DNA of 64,000 nt, from contig NZ_JAINUY010000011.1 in NCBI RefSeq assembly GCF_020026915.1, positions 52,837-116,836 on the forward strand. Direction: 5' to 3'. Within the stretch, counting starts at the first letter, position 1, and every line of letters begins with the position of its first letter. The notes under the pieces are model-generated. The model saw only the letters and a list, made by a program, of their open reading frames with translations. It ran no database searches and was not told the origin of the DNA. Shown here one piece after another: positions 16,090 through 24,554 of the stretch. The position numbers and the translations under genes are program-made. Origin of the DNA: Flavobacterium potami (GTDB lineage Bacteria; Bacteroidota; Bacteroidia; Flavobacteriales; Flavobacteriaceae).

Positions 16090-17709
16090 TTAGAATGAAA
16101 CATTTAATCCAAAATTTAATCCCCACTGGAACTGATTGAAAGACTGATTGTTTAATGGATTGATATAGTAATTCACCGCCGGTTCTACAAAAACGTTGGT
16201 TTTTTTGTACACACGATACTGCACTGTACTACTCAAAGTAGAACCATAGACATAATCATTAGCATTTGCATTCTGACCAATAGAATTTCCGTCTATAGCC
16301 ACATTATTCGAAATTAATTTGCCCACAAAACCACCTGTATTTAAATTTATACTGGCTTTGTTTCGATTAAAAACAGAATAAGAAACTTCCAGAGGCATTT
16401 CGATGTATCTTAAATTCTGATCCAGTTTTCCAGTTTGTACATCATTGTTTTTTAGAGCTTCTTTAGTACTGTTTGAGATTAAGACATAATCGTAATTTCC
16501 TACTGCATTAGCGATGCCATTTGCATCGGCTGAGGGAACAATAAGTGCATTGCTTTTAGCACTTACATAAGAAATATTGGCAACACTTTGTCCTAACTCA
16601 TTCAATTTAAATCCTGAACTTACAGCCCATTTATTGTTAAGGTTGTACTTTGTCTTAACTCCATATGAATTAGATTGTTTAGAATCATTTACATTACCTA
16701 ATGTTTTTTCGTTTCTAGTATTTTCAGAATTTGCTACACCGGCAAAAACGGCTACAGCCCATCTTTCTTTCAAGTACGGGTTTTTGTCTTTTTTCTCTTT
16801 CTTATCCTTTTTTTCTTCTACAGGAAGAATTCCTTTTTCTAAGTTTTGAAGTTCTGCCAATTGCATAGAATCTTGTCTAGTCAAAGCCGAACCGAATTTG
16901 GAGCTTTCTTTTACAATACTACTTGAAGTCTTTTCAGTTGTATTGTTTTTAGAATTGCTCAGATTTTGTTTAGCAGTAGTATTGTTAACAACAGCGTTTT
17001 CGGTATTAAATGCAAAGTTTTTATTGCTTTTTGGAGCAATTTTTTCTTCGAAAATAGAATTAGAAAGCTGTTTTTGTGTTGTCGAATTAAATTTGTTTGG
17101 TTTTCCGAACGCGATTCTTTCTTCAGAAATTCCTTTTGTTGAGGTTTTTTTGTTGTTTCCTAAAGAAGACTTCGTTGCAGATGCAACAGCAGATTTTTCT
17201 CCAGAAGCGATAAAACTCTGATTTCCAAAATTCTGATTTGGAGTATTTCGGTTGATTTTATCTTCTGTTTTAGAATTGTTTTTAGTGTTTTTGTTTTTAG
17301 AATCAGAATGTGCAACAGCTGTCTCTGTTTCATGATTTGTCTCTGGATTGTCTAATTCGCTTTTTGCAGAAACATCATTTGTTGTATCTAAAGTTTTATG
17401 ATTATTCTCTTTAGATTCTGTGTTTTTAACTGAATTATTGTGATTTGTATTTTCGTCTAGAACTACGCTGTTATTTTCAAAACCGCCATTGTTTAAGTTA
17501 TTATTTTGAGTTGAACCAGTAAAATGTAAAACTGTAGGCAGAAGCAGTCCCAGTAATAAGCATGCAGCAGCCGACCACCAAAGAATAGCTCTCTTCTTCT
17601 TTTTAGGTTTATTTAGTTTTTCTTCAATTTGACCCCATAATTCAGGAGGCGGAACACTAGAAAAGTCTTCCATTGATGAAAAAATATCTTCTATTTTGTG
17701 CTTCTTCAT
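16090..17709 (-). CDS. Anti-sigma-like inner-membrane protein with outer-membrane beta-barrel-like C-terminus
   Basis: A 539-residue protein with an unusual layout. Residues 1-40 are a short cytosolic part (HKIEDIFSSMEDFSSVPPPELW) as in anti-sigma factors of ECF systems. A Lys-rich stop and one membrane helix follow (about 43-62). A long Asn/Lys/Ser/Thr-rich linker runs to about residue 305, then a KKDKKEKKDK stretch, and the last ~230 residues have alternating beta strands and end in Phe, like an outer-membrane barrel. It overlaps the sigma gene by 4 bases, so the two are translationally coupled. The trans-envelope layout is an inference. Confidence 0.82.
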   Translation of the reverse strand: MKKHKIEDIFSSMEDFSSVPPPELWGQIEEKLNKPKKKKRAILWWSAAACLLLGLLLPTVLHFTGSTQNNNLNNGGFENNSVVLDENTNHNNSVKNTESKENNHKTLDTTNDVSAKSELDNPETNHETETAVAHSDSKNKNTKNNSKTEDKINRNTPNQNFGNQSFIASGEKSAVASATKSSLGNNKKTSTKGISEERIAFGKPNKFNSTTQKQLSNSIFEEKIAPKSNKNFAFNTENAVVNNTTAKQNLSNSKNNTTEKTSSSIVKESSKFGSALTRQDSMQLAELQNLEKGILPVEEKKDKKEKKDKNPYLKERWAVAVFAGVANSENTRNEKTLGNVNDSKQSNSYGVKTKYNLNNKWAVSSGFKLNELGQSVANISYVSAKSNALIVPSADANGIANAVGNYDYVLISNSTKEALKNNDVQTGKLDQNLRYIEMPLEVSYSVFNRNKASINLNTGGFVGKLISNNVAIDGNSIGQNANANDYVYGSTLSSTVQYRVYKKTNVFVEPAVNYYINPLNNQSFNQFQWGLNFGLNVSF

Positions 17710-18257
17710 GCTGTCTTAAAATTTTTGATACTCAAAATTCGCTTTTGTAAAATGTGCTTGGCTCGGTTTAAATTTGATTTTGATGTTCCTTCGGAGATTT
17801 TTAATAATTCGGCTATTTCTTTGTGTTTCATCTTTTCAAAAACATACAAGTTAAAAACCGTCCGATATTGATCGGGTAAATCCCGAATGTATTCCAACAA
17901 TTTTTCCTGTTCCATCGGAATAACCTCCAATTCTTCCTCTTCGACAAAATCGGTATCAGGATCAAAGACATCCAGAAAGAAACTTTCTTTTTTCTTTTTA
18001 TTTAAAGTTTCGATCAGTTTATTGATGAAAATCCGTTTCATCCATCCTTCAAAACTTCCTTCAAATTTATATTGACTTATTTTCTGAAAAACAATTACAA
18101 AAGCTTCCTGAAAAACGTCTTTTGCATCGTCTTCGTTCTTCATATATTTCAAACATATTCCATACAAAACAGGAGAGAACAACTGATATATTTTCAGTTG
18201 TCCCTCTCTGTCATTTTTCATGCACAGTTTGATGTATTTTTCTACGTCGTCTTTCAA
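17706..18257 (-). CDS. ECF-type RNA polymerase sigma factor
   Basis: A 183-residue ECF sigma-70 factor. Region 2 contains YLKYMKNEDDAKDVFQEAFVIVF (quoted in part: DDAKDVFQEAF) and the WMKRIFINKLIE segment. Region 4 holds LPDQYRTVFNLYVFEKMKHKEIAELL with the recognition helix SEGTSKSNLNRAK. The overlapping downstream gene encodes the likely anti-sigma partner. A promoter fits at 18281-18306. The regulon is not known. Confidence 0.95.
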   Translation of the reverse strand: MKDDVEKYIKLCMKNDREGQLKIYQLFSPVLYGICLKYMKNEDDAKDVFQEAFVIVFQKISQYKFEGSFEGWMKRIFINKLIETLNKKKKESFFLDVFDPDTDFVEEEELEVIPMEQEKLLEYIRDLPDQYRTVFNLYVFEKMKHKEIAELLKISEGTSKSNLNRAKHILQKRILSIKNFKTA

Positions 18258-18280
18258 GAAATGGTTTAAATTTGATTTTG

Positions 18281-18306
18281 CAAAAATAGTTTATAATAGT
18301 TTACAA
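18281..18306 (-). promoter_or_regulatory. Candidate promoter for the ECF sigma operon
   Basis: On the minus strand TATTTTTG (18281-18288) matches TAnnTTTG, with a TTG (18304-18306) 15 bases upstream, a little short of the usual spacing. Confidence 0.5.
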
Positions 18307-18308
18307 AA

Positions 18309-18707
18309 CTATCTTTTAAAAATAGTTCGGGCACCATCTTGATCGTTTGATACAATCGTTAGGTTTTGATTGTCAAGGTTTTCTATTACATAAGTTTTGC
18401 CCTCGAAAGAGATCAAGTCATGTTGCGACTGGTCAGAAAATCCAATTCCTTTTTCTACCTGATAAGCGCTGTTTCTAATCTCAACATTGTTTTTATAAGT
18501 AATTATTCTTCCATTAGATGTGAAGATAATTTTCTTTGTAAATCCAATACTTTTTGGAGTTGCTACATACGGATTGTCATTTCCTCCCACAGATTTTTCC
18601 CAAGTCCAAGTGTTTACAATTGATCCTGAAGCCACTTTAGAAGCATCTAAAGAATATACTGAAGTAAAAAGAAAACAGACGATAAAAGATATAAAAAGTT
18701 TTTTCAT
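18309..18707 (-). CDS. Exported lipocalin-like hypothetical protein (132 aa)
   Basis: A Sec signal peptide covers about the first 20 residues (MKKLFISFIVCFLFTSVYS). The remaining ~110 residues are strand-rich, with alternating polar and hydrophobic positions and paired turns, as in small lipocalin-like domains of Bacteroidota. There are no Cys residues for lipidation at the signal cleavage site. It is co-directional with the lipoprotein gene ending 7 bases upstream, so the two are probably one unit. Function unknown. Confidence 0.75.
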   Translation of the reverse strand: MKKLFISFIVCFLFTSVYSLDASKVASGSIVNTWTWEKSVGGNDNPYVATPKSIGFTKKIIFTSNGRIITYKNNVEIRNSAYQVEKGIGFSDQSQHDLISFEGKTYVIENLDNQNLTIVSNDQDGARTIFKR

Positions 18708-18714
18708 AAGTCGA

Positions 18715-19590
18715 TTATTTTAAGCTTGTGATTTTGTCCTGAAGTAGTTTTTTGAAAGCTTTTACAGCAGCTGTTTGATCTGCAGTATCATTGTTGTCAA
18801 TATAAATTCTTGTAATAACACTGCTTTGGTTCATTTCAAAATAAATACCGCCAAGAGTAGATTCGTTCGGAGTACCATATGTTTTAGTTTGTCCTTTAAG
18901 AGCCAAAATTTCTGCAGGAATATCTTTTAATAGTAAAGTATATTCTCCTCTTTTGATGGTTGGAGTATATCTGTATTGGCTGAAATCGTATTGTCCGGAA
19001 GCAACATTCAAGAATTTTAAAGTATTATAATCATTGATTTGGAAGAATTTTTGACAATCTGCACCAGTACATTGATTTGAGAAATTTCCAATAATCATAT
19101 TGTCAGGGCTTTCATTTGTTTTAATGAAAATAAATCCTTTTGATGTTTTTGGAATTAAAACCATATCATACGGATTAGTAGTTACCTGAGAAACTGCTTC
19201 ATTTGCAGCAGGCACTTTTTCGTAATAATTGACAATGATTTCGCAACCGTTTTCTACAATAGAAGTAATTTTTATGGCATAACCCGTTGTAGGTTTTGGG
19301 CCTGCAAAAACACCAACTAAATATTGTTTTGTAAAATCAATACTTGGGTCGCTCGCAACCGAACAACTATTAGTATGTTTTTCAAATAATTGATCCATTT
19401 TTGTTTGAGAATTTACAACAGTAACTGCTGAATTTGGTGGAGGAGTCTTGATGCTGTAATTACATGCGAAAGGAAATCCGGTAAATTCTACAATTGTATT
19501 AGCTCCACAATCTTCATATTTAGTGTCATCTCCAAGTGAACAAGCGCTAATTCCAAAGGCTACAAATAAGCCAAGCATTAATTTTTTCAT
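18715..19590 (-). CDS. Lipoprotein with PrcB-like domain
   Basis: A 291-residue lipoprotein: the signal ends in the lipobox ISAC, followed by SLGDD, an acid-rich start typical of surface-exposed Bacteroidota lipoproteins. Residues ~60-150 (FTKQYLVGVFAGPKPTTGYAI, then VNYYEKVP) match the PrcB C-terminal domain, a small beta domain first described in a treponemal protease complex. The C-terminal ~120 residues form a separate domain with no family I recognise. The downstream gene at 18309 probably shares its transcript. Confidence 0.78.
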   Translation of the reverse strand: MKKLMLGLFVAFGISACSLGDDTKYEDCGANTIVEFTGFPFACNYSIKTPPPNSAVTVVNSQTKMDQLFEKHTNSCSVASDPSIDFTKQYLVGVFAGPKPTTGYAIKITSIVENGCEIIVNYYEKVPAANEAVSQVTTNPYDMVLIPKTSKGFIFIKTNESPDNMIIGNFSNQCTGADCQKFFQINDYNTLKFLNVASGQYDFSQYRYTPTIKRGEYTLLLKDIPAEILALKGQTKTYGTPNESTLGGIYFEMNQSSVITRIYIDNNDTADQTAAVKAFKKLLQDKITSLK

Positions 19591-19772
19591 GAATATTTTG
19601 TAATAGGTTATATCTTGTAGATGGGCGTTTAAAAAAAAGGTTGCGTAGCATTTGATTTTTTTTAAAATAAAATGTTGATTTAGTTTGGATTAATTCTTAA
19701 TTCGTGAAATTTCTATTTTAAAAACTAAGTACTACGTATTATTGCGTACTTTTACGTAAAATAAACTTAGTT

Positions 19773-21146
19773 ATGTTGAATTATCTACCGTTTTTATTGG
19801 GTTTTGTAATAGCGTTATTTATCGGGATCTACGTAGGGAGATTGCTTTCTACGTCTAAAAATCAGTCAGAAAAGGCAATTTTGGAGGAAAGATTAAATGC
19901 GTTAAATAATCAGTTACAAATACAGAAAGAGCAATTTGATGTAGAAAAAAATAATATTCAGAAGCAATTGCAATTGACTAATTCGGAGAAAGAAAGCATT
20001 CGAACAGAAAAAGACAGTTTGGCGATTCAACTTTCTAAAAAGGAAGTAGATTTTGAAAATTTATGGGAAAGACATAAAGAACAGAAAAGCGAAATCAACG
20101 AGCTTCAAGAAAAATTTACGAAAGAATTTGAAAACCTAGCCAATAAGATTCTCGAAGAAAAATCGGCAAAGTTTACCGAACAAAATAGCGAAAACATGAA
20201 AAATATCCTGCTGCCACTTCAGGATAAAATTCATATTTTCGAACAAAAGGTGGATCAAACTCACAAAGAAAGTATTGATTATCATGCGGCATTGCGCCAG
20301 CAAATTATTGGTTTAAGTGAAATGAACGCGCAAATGAGCAAAGAAACTTTAAACCTGACCAAAGCATTAAAAGGAGATAGTAAAATGCAAGGGAATTGGG
20401 GAGAATTGGTCTTAGAACGCGTTTTAGAAAAATCTGGCTTAGAAAAAGGAAGAGAATACGAGGTACAACAAAGTTTTACCAATGCAGATGGAAATCGTGT
20501 TTTTCCAGATGTTGTAATCAACCTTCCTGACGGTAAAAAAATGATTGTCGATTCTAAAGTTTCACTGGTTGCCTATGAAAAATGGGTTAATGAAGAATCG
20601 GAATTATTAAAACTAGAATTGTTGAAAGAACATGTTATTTCTATAAAAAGACATGTTGAACAGCTTGGAAATAAAAATTATCACGATTTGTACCAAATTG
20701 AAAGTCCAGATTTTGTGCTGCTTTTTATTCCGATGGAACCTGCTTTTGCCATTGCGTTGAATGAAGATCCAGCCTTGTACACCAAAGCTTTTGACAGAAA
20801 TATTGTTATTGTAACACCAAGTACGCTTTTAGCAACTTTAAGAACAATTGACAGTATGTGGACGAATCAGAAACAACAGGAGAATGCTTTTGAAATTGCA
20901 AGACAGGCCGGAGCTTTATACGATAAATTTGAAGGTTTTGTTTCGGATTTAGTTCGTATAGGAAATAAAATTAAAGACACAAAAACGGAATACGAAAGCG
21001 CCATGAACAAATTGGTCGACGGAAAAGGAAATTTAATTTCGAGTGTAGAAAGATTAAAAAAAATGGGAGCAAAGGCAAAGAAATCGCTTCCAGATAATAT
21101 TATTGCAAGAGCAATCAATTCAGATGAAAATGAATTATTGAATTGA
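19773..21146 (+). CDS. rmuC: DNA recombination protein RmuC
   Basis: A 457-residue protein with an N-terminal membrane helix (about residues 4-24), a long coiled coil (about 30-140), and the RmuC domain with a PD-(D/E)XK-type core (MQGNWGELVLERVLEKSGL, FPDVVINLPDGKKMIVDSKVS). It limits inversions between short repeats in E. coli; the biochemical activity is still poorly defined. The gene is followed at once by a short copy of the palindromic repeat family. Confidence 0.94.
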   Translation: MLNYLPFLLGFVIALFIGIYVGRLLSTSKNQSEKAILEERLNALNNQLQIQKEQFDVEKNNIQKQLQLTNSEKESIRTEKDSLAIQLSKKEVDFENLWERHKEQKSEINELQEKFTKEFENLANKILEEKSAKFTEQNSENMKNILLPLQDKIHIFEQKVDQTHKESIDYHAALRQQIIGLSEMNAQMSKETLNLTKALKGDSKMQGNWGELVLERVLEKSGLEKGREYEVQQSFTNADGNRVFPDVVINLPDGKKMIVDSKVSLVAYEKWVNEESELLKLELLKEHVISIKRHVEQLGNKNYHDLYQIESPDFVLLFIPMEPAFAIALNEDPALYTKAFDRNIVIVTPSTLLATLRTIDSMWTNQKQQENAFEIARQAGALYDKFEGFVSDLVRIGNKIKDTKTEYESAMNKLVDGKGNLISSVERLKKMGAKAKKSLPDNIIARAINSDENELLN

Positions 21147-21150
21147 TAAT

Positions 21151-21290
21151 TTAAACACAGAGAGACGTAGATTTTAGATTGAGAAAAAGGCGTTTCACTT
21201 GCATAATTACACATAGCTATGTGTGAGAAACTAGTTTCTTTCTTTTAGTCTTTTCAAGAAAATTAAAATCTATGTTTCTATGTGTTAAAA
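21151..21290. repeat. Short copy of the palindromic repeat family (140 bp)
   Basis: The terminal inverted repeats are tttaaacacagagagacgta on the left and ctatgtttctatgtgttaaa on the right. Internal features are ggcgtttcact, a perfect 16-bp palindrome acacatagctatgtgt (21209-21224), and a second palindrome gaaactagtttc (21227-21238). Its orientation is the same as the 7.1-kb copy and opposite to the two copies at 28.0 and 29.2 kb. It has no open frame. Confidence 0.82.
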
Positions 21291-21333
21291 AAAACAAGAA
21301 TACAACTAATCAAAAAATACCAAAAACAAAAAC

Positions 21334-21882
21334 ATGAGTACAGATTTTAAACCCGTTTCATCATCAAAAGTTAGTATATCAGAATTAATGTTGCCGTCGC
21401 ATACCAATTTTAGTGGTAAAATTCACGGAGGATATATTTTGCAATTGCTGGATCAGATTGCTTTTGCTTCTGCATCAAAATTCAGCGGTAATTATTGCGT
21501 TACAGCTTCTGTAGACACGGTAAACTTTCTAAAACCAATTGAAGTTGGAGAATTAGTAACTATGAAAGCTTCTGTAAATTATGTTGGAAGAAGCTCTATG
21601 GTTGTCGGAATTCGTGTTGAAGCAGAAAACATTCAAACAGGAGTTATCAAACATTGTAATTCATCTTATTTTACGATGGTTGCCAAAGACAAAGAAGGAA
21701 AAAGCGTTCAGGTTCCGGGACTAATATTGTCTAATTTGCAGGAAGTGCGTCGTTTTAGAAAAGCAATCAAACATATTGAAGTTCGAAAAGAAGTAGAAGA
21801 ACACGAAAAACTGGCCAGAATAAACTCTATTGAAGACTTAGCAAGTTTAGAAAAATATAATGTCCTTTTAGAAATCAGCTAA
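21334..21882 (+). CDS. Acyl-CoA thioesterase (hotdog fold)
   Basis: A 182-residue hotdog-fold thioesterase of the YciA/BFIT type. The N-terminal motif HTNFSGKIHGGYILQLLDQ (residues 22-40) holds the helix and the Asp used in catalysis; SVDTVNFLKPIEVGE follows. It would hydrolyse acyl-CoA thioesters in the cytoplasm. Chain-length preference cannot be told. The gene lies just past the palindromic repeat and before a VOC protein on the same strand. Confidence 0.92.
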   Translation: MSTDFKPVSSSKVSISELMLPSHTNFSGKIHGGYILQLLDQIAFASASKFSGNYCVTASVDTVNFLKPIEVGELVTMKASVNYVGRSSMVVGIRVEAENIQTGVIKHCNSSYFTMVAKDKEGKSVQVPGLILSNLQEVRRFRKAIKHIEVRKEVEEHEKLARINSIEDLASLEKYNVLLEIS

Positions 21883-21921
21883 ATTTCTTATATTTATTTA
21901 ATACACTTTAAATTAGAAATT

Positions 21922-22317
21922 ATGGTCAAGTTTGGATATACAATATTATACGTAGAAAATGTCGAGGAATCAATTTCATTTTATGAAAATGCTTTTGGTT
22001 TTTCGAGAAAATTCGTTTCGCCAGATAACGATTATGGCGAATTGATTACAGGAGAAACCACACTTTCATTTGCTTCAAAGAAATTAGCAGAAAGTAATTT
22101 AAAAGATGGTTTTATAGAAAGCAGTTTAGAAGACAAACCTTTTGCAATAGAAATTGGTTTTATTACAGATAATGTGCCAGAACTTTTGCAGAAAGCAACC
22201 ACTTTTGGAGCCGTTATCGTGTCAGAACCAGTAGAAAAACCTTGGGGACAAATTGTCGCATACGCAAGAGACTTAAATGGCTTTTTGATTGAAATTTGTA
22301 CAGAGGTTAAAAGTTAG
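21922..22317 (+). CDS. VOC family protein (glyoxalase/bleomycin-resistance fold)
   Basis: A 131-residue protein with the two-repeat VOC fold. GYTILYVENVEESISFYENAFGF is the first beta-alpha module (quoted: VENVEESISFYENAFGF), and the end PWGQIVAYARDLNGFLIEIC is typical. Metal-ligand His is absent from the first strand, while Glu in FLIEIC is kept, so metal-dependent catalysis is uncertain. The substrate is unknown. Confidence 0.9.
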   Translation: MVKFGYTILYVENVEESISFYENAFGFSRKFVSPDNDYGELITGETTLSFASKKLAESNLKDGFIESSLEDKPFAIEIGFITDNVPELLQKATTFGAVIVSEPVEKPWGQIVAYARDLNGFLIEICTEVKS

Positions 22318-22322
22318 TTCAT

Positions 22323-22775
22323 ATGAATTATATACAAAATGCACCTCATATTTTATTTTTAGTTTTAATAGTAATTCTTTTGAGTTACGGTTTTTACAGA
22401 GGAAATGAAATATTAGACATCAATGTACATGATACTTATTTTGTGATTTCGTGGAAACATTTAATGATTCTTATTTCTATACTTTATGGATTGTTGGCAT
22501 TGATTTATTTTGCACTGTTGAAACTAGATTTCAGTTTGATAAATTGGATGACAATTTCTCATGTTTTAATAAGTATAATTGGTTTGGTAGTACTTTTTAC
22601 TTTGCCTAAATTTATGCGAGAAAGCCTTCCAGTAGATTTATCTGCTATAATGGAGAATGCAAGATTCAATCAAAGAATAGGATATGCAATTGCGACTTCC
22701 ATTTTTGCATTATTAGGAGCCCAACTTTTGTTTTTAATCAATGTAATTTACGCTTTAATAAAAGGAAGATTTTAA
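22323..22775 (+). CDS. Four-helix membrane protein with a heme-copper-oxidase-like HDTYF motif
   Basis: A 150-residue integral membrane protein with about four hydrophobic helices (residues 9-24, 45-65, 72-92 and 118-142). The segment INVHDTYFVISWKH (residues 33-46) resembles helix X of cytochrome oxidase subunit I, where the pattern is VHDTYFVVAHFHYV. Here the position of the heme a3 His is Trp44, while the position of the other heme-ligating His is kept as His46. The full oxidase is missing. Function unknown; heme binding is an open possibility. It starts 6 bases after the VOC gene. Confidence 0.75.
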   Translation: MNYIQNAPHILFLVLIVILLSYGFYRGNEILDINVHDTYFVISWKHLMILISILYGLLALIYFALLKLDFSLINWMTISHVLISIIGLVVLFTLPKFMRESLPVDLSAIMENARFNQRIGYAIATSIFALLGAQLLFLINVIYALIKGRF

Positions 22776-22858
22776 TCTTTTTACATCTCACAATTCTCAT
22801 TTTACAAAAGGAGAAAATTCACAAATATTTAGCATAAGTTCTCAAACTTTGCATGCAG

Positions 22859-22904
22859 AAATTCCGTAACTTTAAGTATAACAATTGGGTTACGGAATTT
22901 TTTC
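22859..22904 (+). terminator. Candidate terminator hairpin
   Basis: aaattccgtaac (22859-22870) and gttacggaattt (22889-22900) form a perfect 12-bp stem with an 18-base loop, followed by Ts. It lies between the membrane-protein gene and the YceI-like gene. Confidence 0.6.
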
Positions 22905-22975
22905 ACTGAGTACTGCCGTTCTATTTTTAATATAGAAATAAATAGAATGACATAATTGTTTAACTGTAGACGATT

Positions 22976-23542
22976 ATGAAAACAACTACCTTATTATTTT
23001 TATTTTTTACCGCTTTTACTGTCCTTGCCCAAGACAAATTTTTTACCAATTCAGGAACTGTAAATTTTGAAGCTTCTGTTCCATTGTTTGAAGAGGTAAA
23101 AGCAGTAAACAGACAGGTTGCCATTCTTTTGGAACCTAAATCCAGTACTTTTATATGTACTGTTCTCGTTAAAGATTTTCGTTTTAAACTCGATTTGATG
23201 CAAGAGCATTTCAACGAAAATTATATGGAAAGTGATCGTTACCCGAAAGCTGTATTTAAAGGAAAAATACAAAAGTTCGACTTAAAAGATATCAGCGAAA
23301 TCGAAAAACAATATGAGATTAAAGGAAAACTTTACGTACGCGGAAAGGCGAAAGAAATCGTGGTAAATGCTTTAATTAAAAAAGTGGCCGATGGAATCCA
23401 GATTATTTCTGATTTTCCCATCGTAGTTTCCGATTTTAATATCAAAATTCCTGGAGCAATAGCGTCTAAAATTGCGCAAACAGCCAATACAGAATTGACA
23501 GGAATAGTAAGAAGCGAAGAAATGCTGCTTACGCTGAAATAA
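22976..23542 (+). CDS. YceI family periplasmic protein
   Basis: A 188-residue exported protein. The signal peptide is about 18 residues, ending VLAQ. The mature part fits YceI, a lipocalin-like fold that binds isoprenoid lipids in known members: GTVNFEASVPLFEEVKAVN near the N-terminus, FNENYMESDRYPKAVFKGK in the middle, and GKLYVRGKAKEIVV. Ligand unknown. The convergent gene at 23545 ends 3 bases away. Confidence 0.88.
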   Translation: MKTTTLLFLFFTAFTVLAQDKFFTNSGTVNFEASVPLFEEVKAVNRQVAILLEPKSSTFICTVLVKDFRFKLDLMQEHFNENYMESDRYPKAVFKGKIQKFDLKDISEIEKQYEIKGKLYVRGKAKEIVVNALIKKVADGIQIISDFPIVVSDFNIKIPGAIASKIAQTANTELTGIVRSEEMLLTLK

Positions 23543-23544
23543 AG

Positions 23545-24456
23545 TTACTTAATACAATTAATCAAGGTTTTTTCTAAATCAGTACAATGAAATTCGAAAC
23601 CTGTTTTCTGAATTTTTTCCGAAGAAACCCGTTGTCCGGTTAAAATGACTTCGCTCATTTCGCCCAACAAAATTCTTAATACAAAAGGCGGAACTTTAGG
23701 AAGCCAGATCGAATAACCAAACAATTTGGCAAATGTCTTAGAAAATCTTGAATTGGTAGTATTATCGGTTATACAGGCATTGTAAGGTCCTTCCAGTTTG
23801 GGATCTTCAATGCCTTTTAAATAAATCTGACATAAATCTTCAATATGAATCCAAGGAAGATATTGTTTTCCTGTGCCAACTATAGCTCCAAAACCGGATT
23901 TAAAACTTGGAGTCATTTTTTTGATGAAGCCTTCGTCTTTACCTAAGACAATTCCGGTTCTTACTTTGACGGTTCGAATATCTAGTGCCGCAATTTGATC
24001 AGCGGCTTCTTCCCATTTTTGGCAAGTTATGCCTAGAAAATCATTTGCAGGAGGCGTGTTTTCTGTACATATTTTATGACTGGTAACAGCACCATATATT
24101 CCGACACCTGAAGCAGAAATAAAAGCTTCCAGTTTTTTATTGTTTTTTTCTAAAATGGAATGAATCATTTCGATTGGTCTCACACGACTGTCAATAAGTT
24201 CTTTTTTACGCTTTTTAGTCCATCTTTTGTCTACAATTCCTTCTCCTGCCAGATGAATGATGTAATCGGCATTCAGAACGGCATTTTTATCAATATAGTT
24301 TTTATTGATGTCCCATTTGTAATAGGTAACTCTTGGAGTGTTTTCTCTTTCAGAACGACTCAAAACGGATAAAGAATATCCAGCTTCTATCAGAACATCT
24401 GTTACATGTTTTCCAATGAATCCGGTTCCGCCAGTTAATAGAACATTTTGAGCCAT
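23545..24456 (-). CDS. TIGR01777-family NAD(P)-binding oxidoreductase
   Basis: A 303-residue atypical SDR/epimerase-like protein. The cofactor motif is GGTGFIGKHV (residues 9-18). IIHLAGEGI, SASGVGIYG and VGTGKQYLPWIHIEDL follow, and the C-terminal DUF1731-like region contains PKVPPFVLRILLGEMSEV. The family is widespread with no agreed reaction. It is divergent from the tetR-like gene at 24555, with a shared 98-base spacer that carries a palindrome. Confidence 0.92.
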   Translation of the reverse strand: MAQNVLLTGGTGFIGKHVTDVLIEAGYSLSVLSRSERENTPRVTYYKWDINKNYIDKNAVLNADYIIHLAGEGIVDKRWTKKRKKELIDSRVRPIEMIHSILEKNNKKLEAFISASGVGIYGAVTSHKICTENTPPANDFLGITCQKWEEAADQIAALDIRTVKVRTGIVLGKDEGFIKKMTPSFKSGFGAIVGTGKQYLPWIHIEDLCQIYLKGIEDPKLEGPYNACITDNTTNSRFSKTFAKLFGYSIWLPKVPPFVLRILLGEMSEVILTGQRVSSEKIQKTGFEFHCTDLEKTLINCIK

Positions 24457-24502
24457 AATAGTTTATAATATATTTAACAGTGTATTGTGTTTAAGGATTA
24501 GT

Positions 24503-24529
24503 AAAGGTACTTAAACAATGTTTACCTTT
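24503..24529. promoter_or_regulatory. Candidate TetR operator in the divergent spacer
   Basis: A 27-base imperfect palindrome with outer arms aaaggta / taccttt and inner arms ttaaac / gttta. It overlaps a -7-like TACCTTTA directed at the tetR-like gene. Position between the two divergent genes suggests autoregulation. Confidence 0.4.
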
Positions 24530-24554
24530 ATGGCAAATTCTAAATTTTAATAAA

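Noticed and set aside
16898..17221. A plus-strand 107-codon hydrophobic frame opposite the anti-sigma gene
   Set aside because: It is a shadow of the low-complexity Asn/Lys/Ser linker; its Leu/Phe-rich text mirrors the coding strand.
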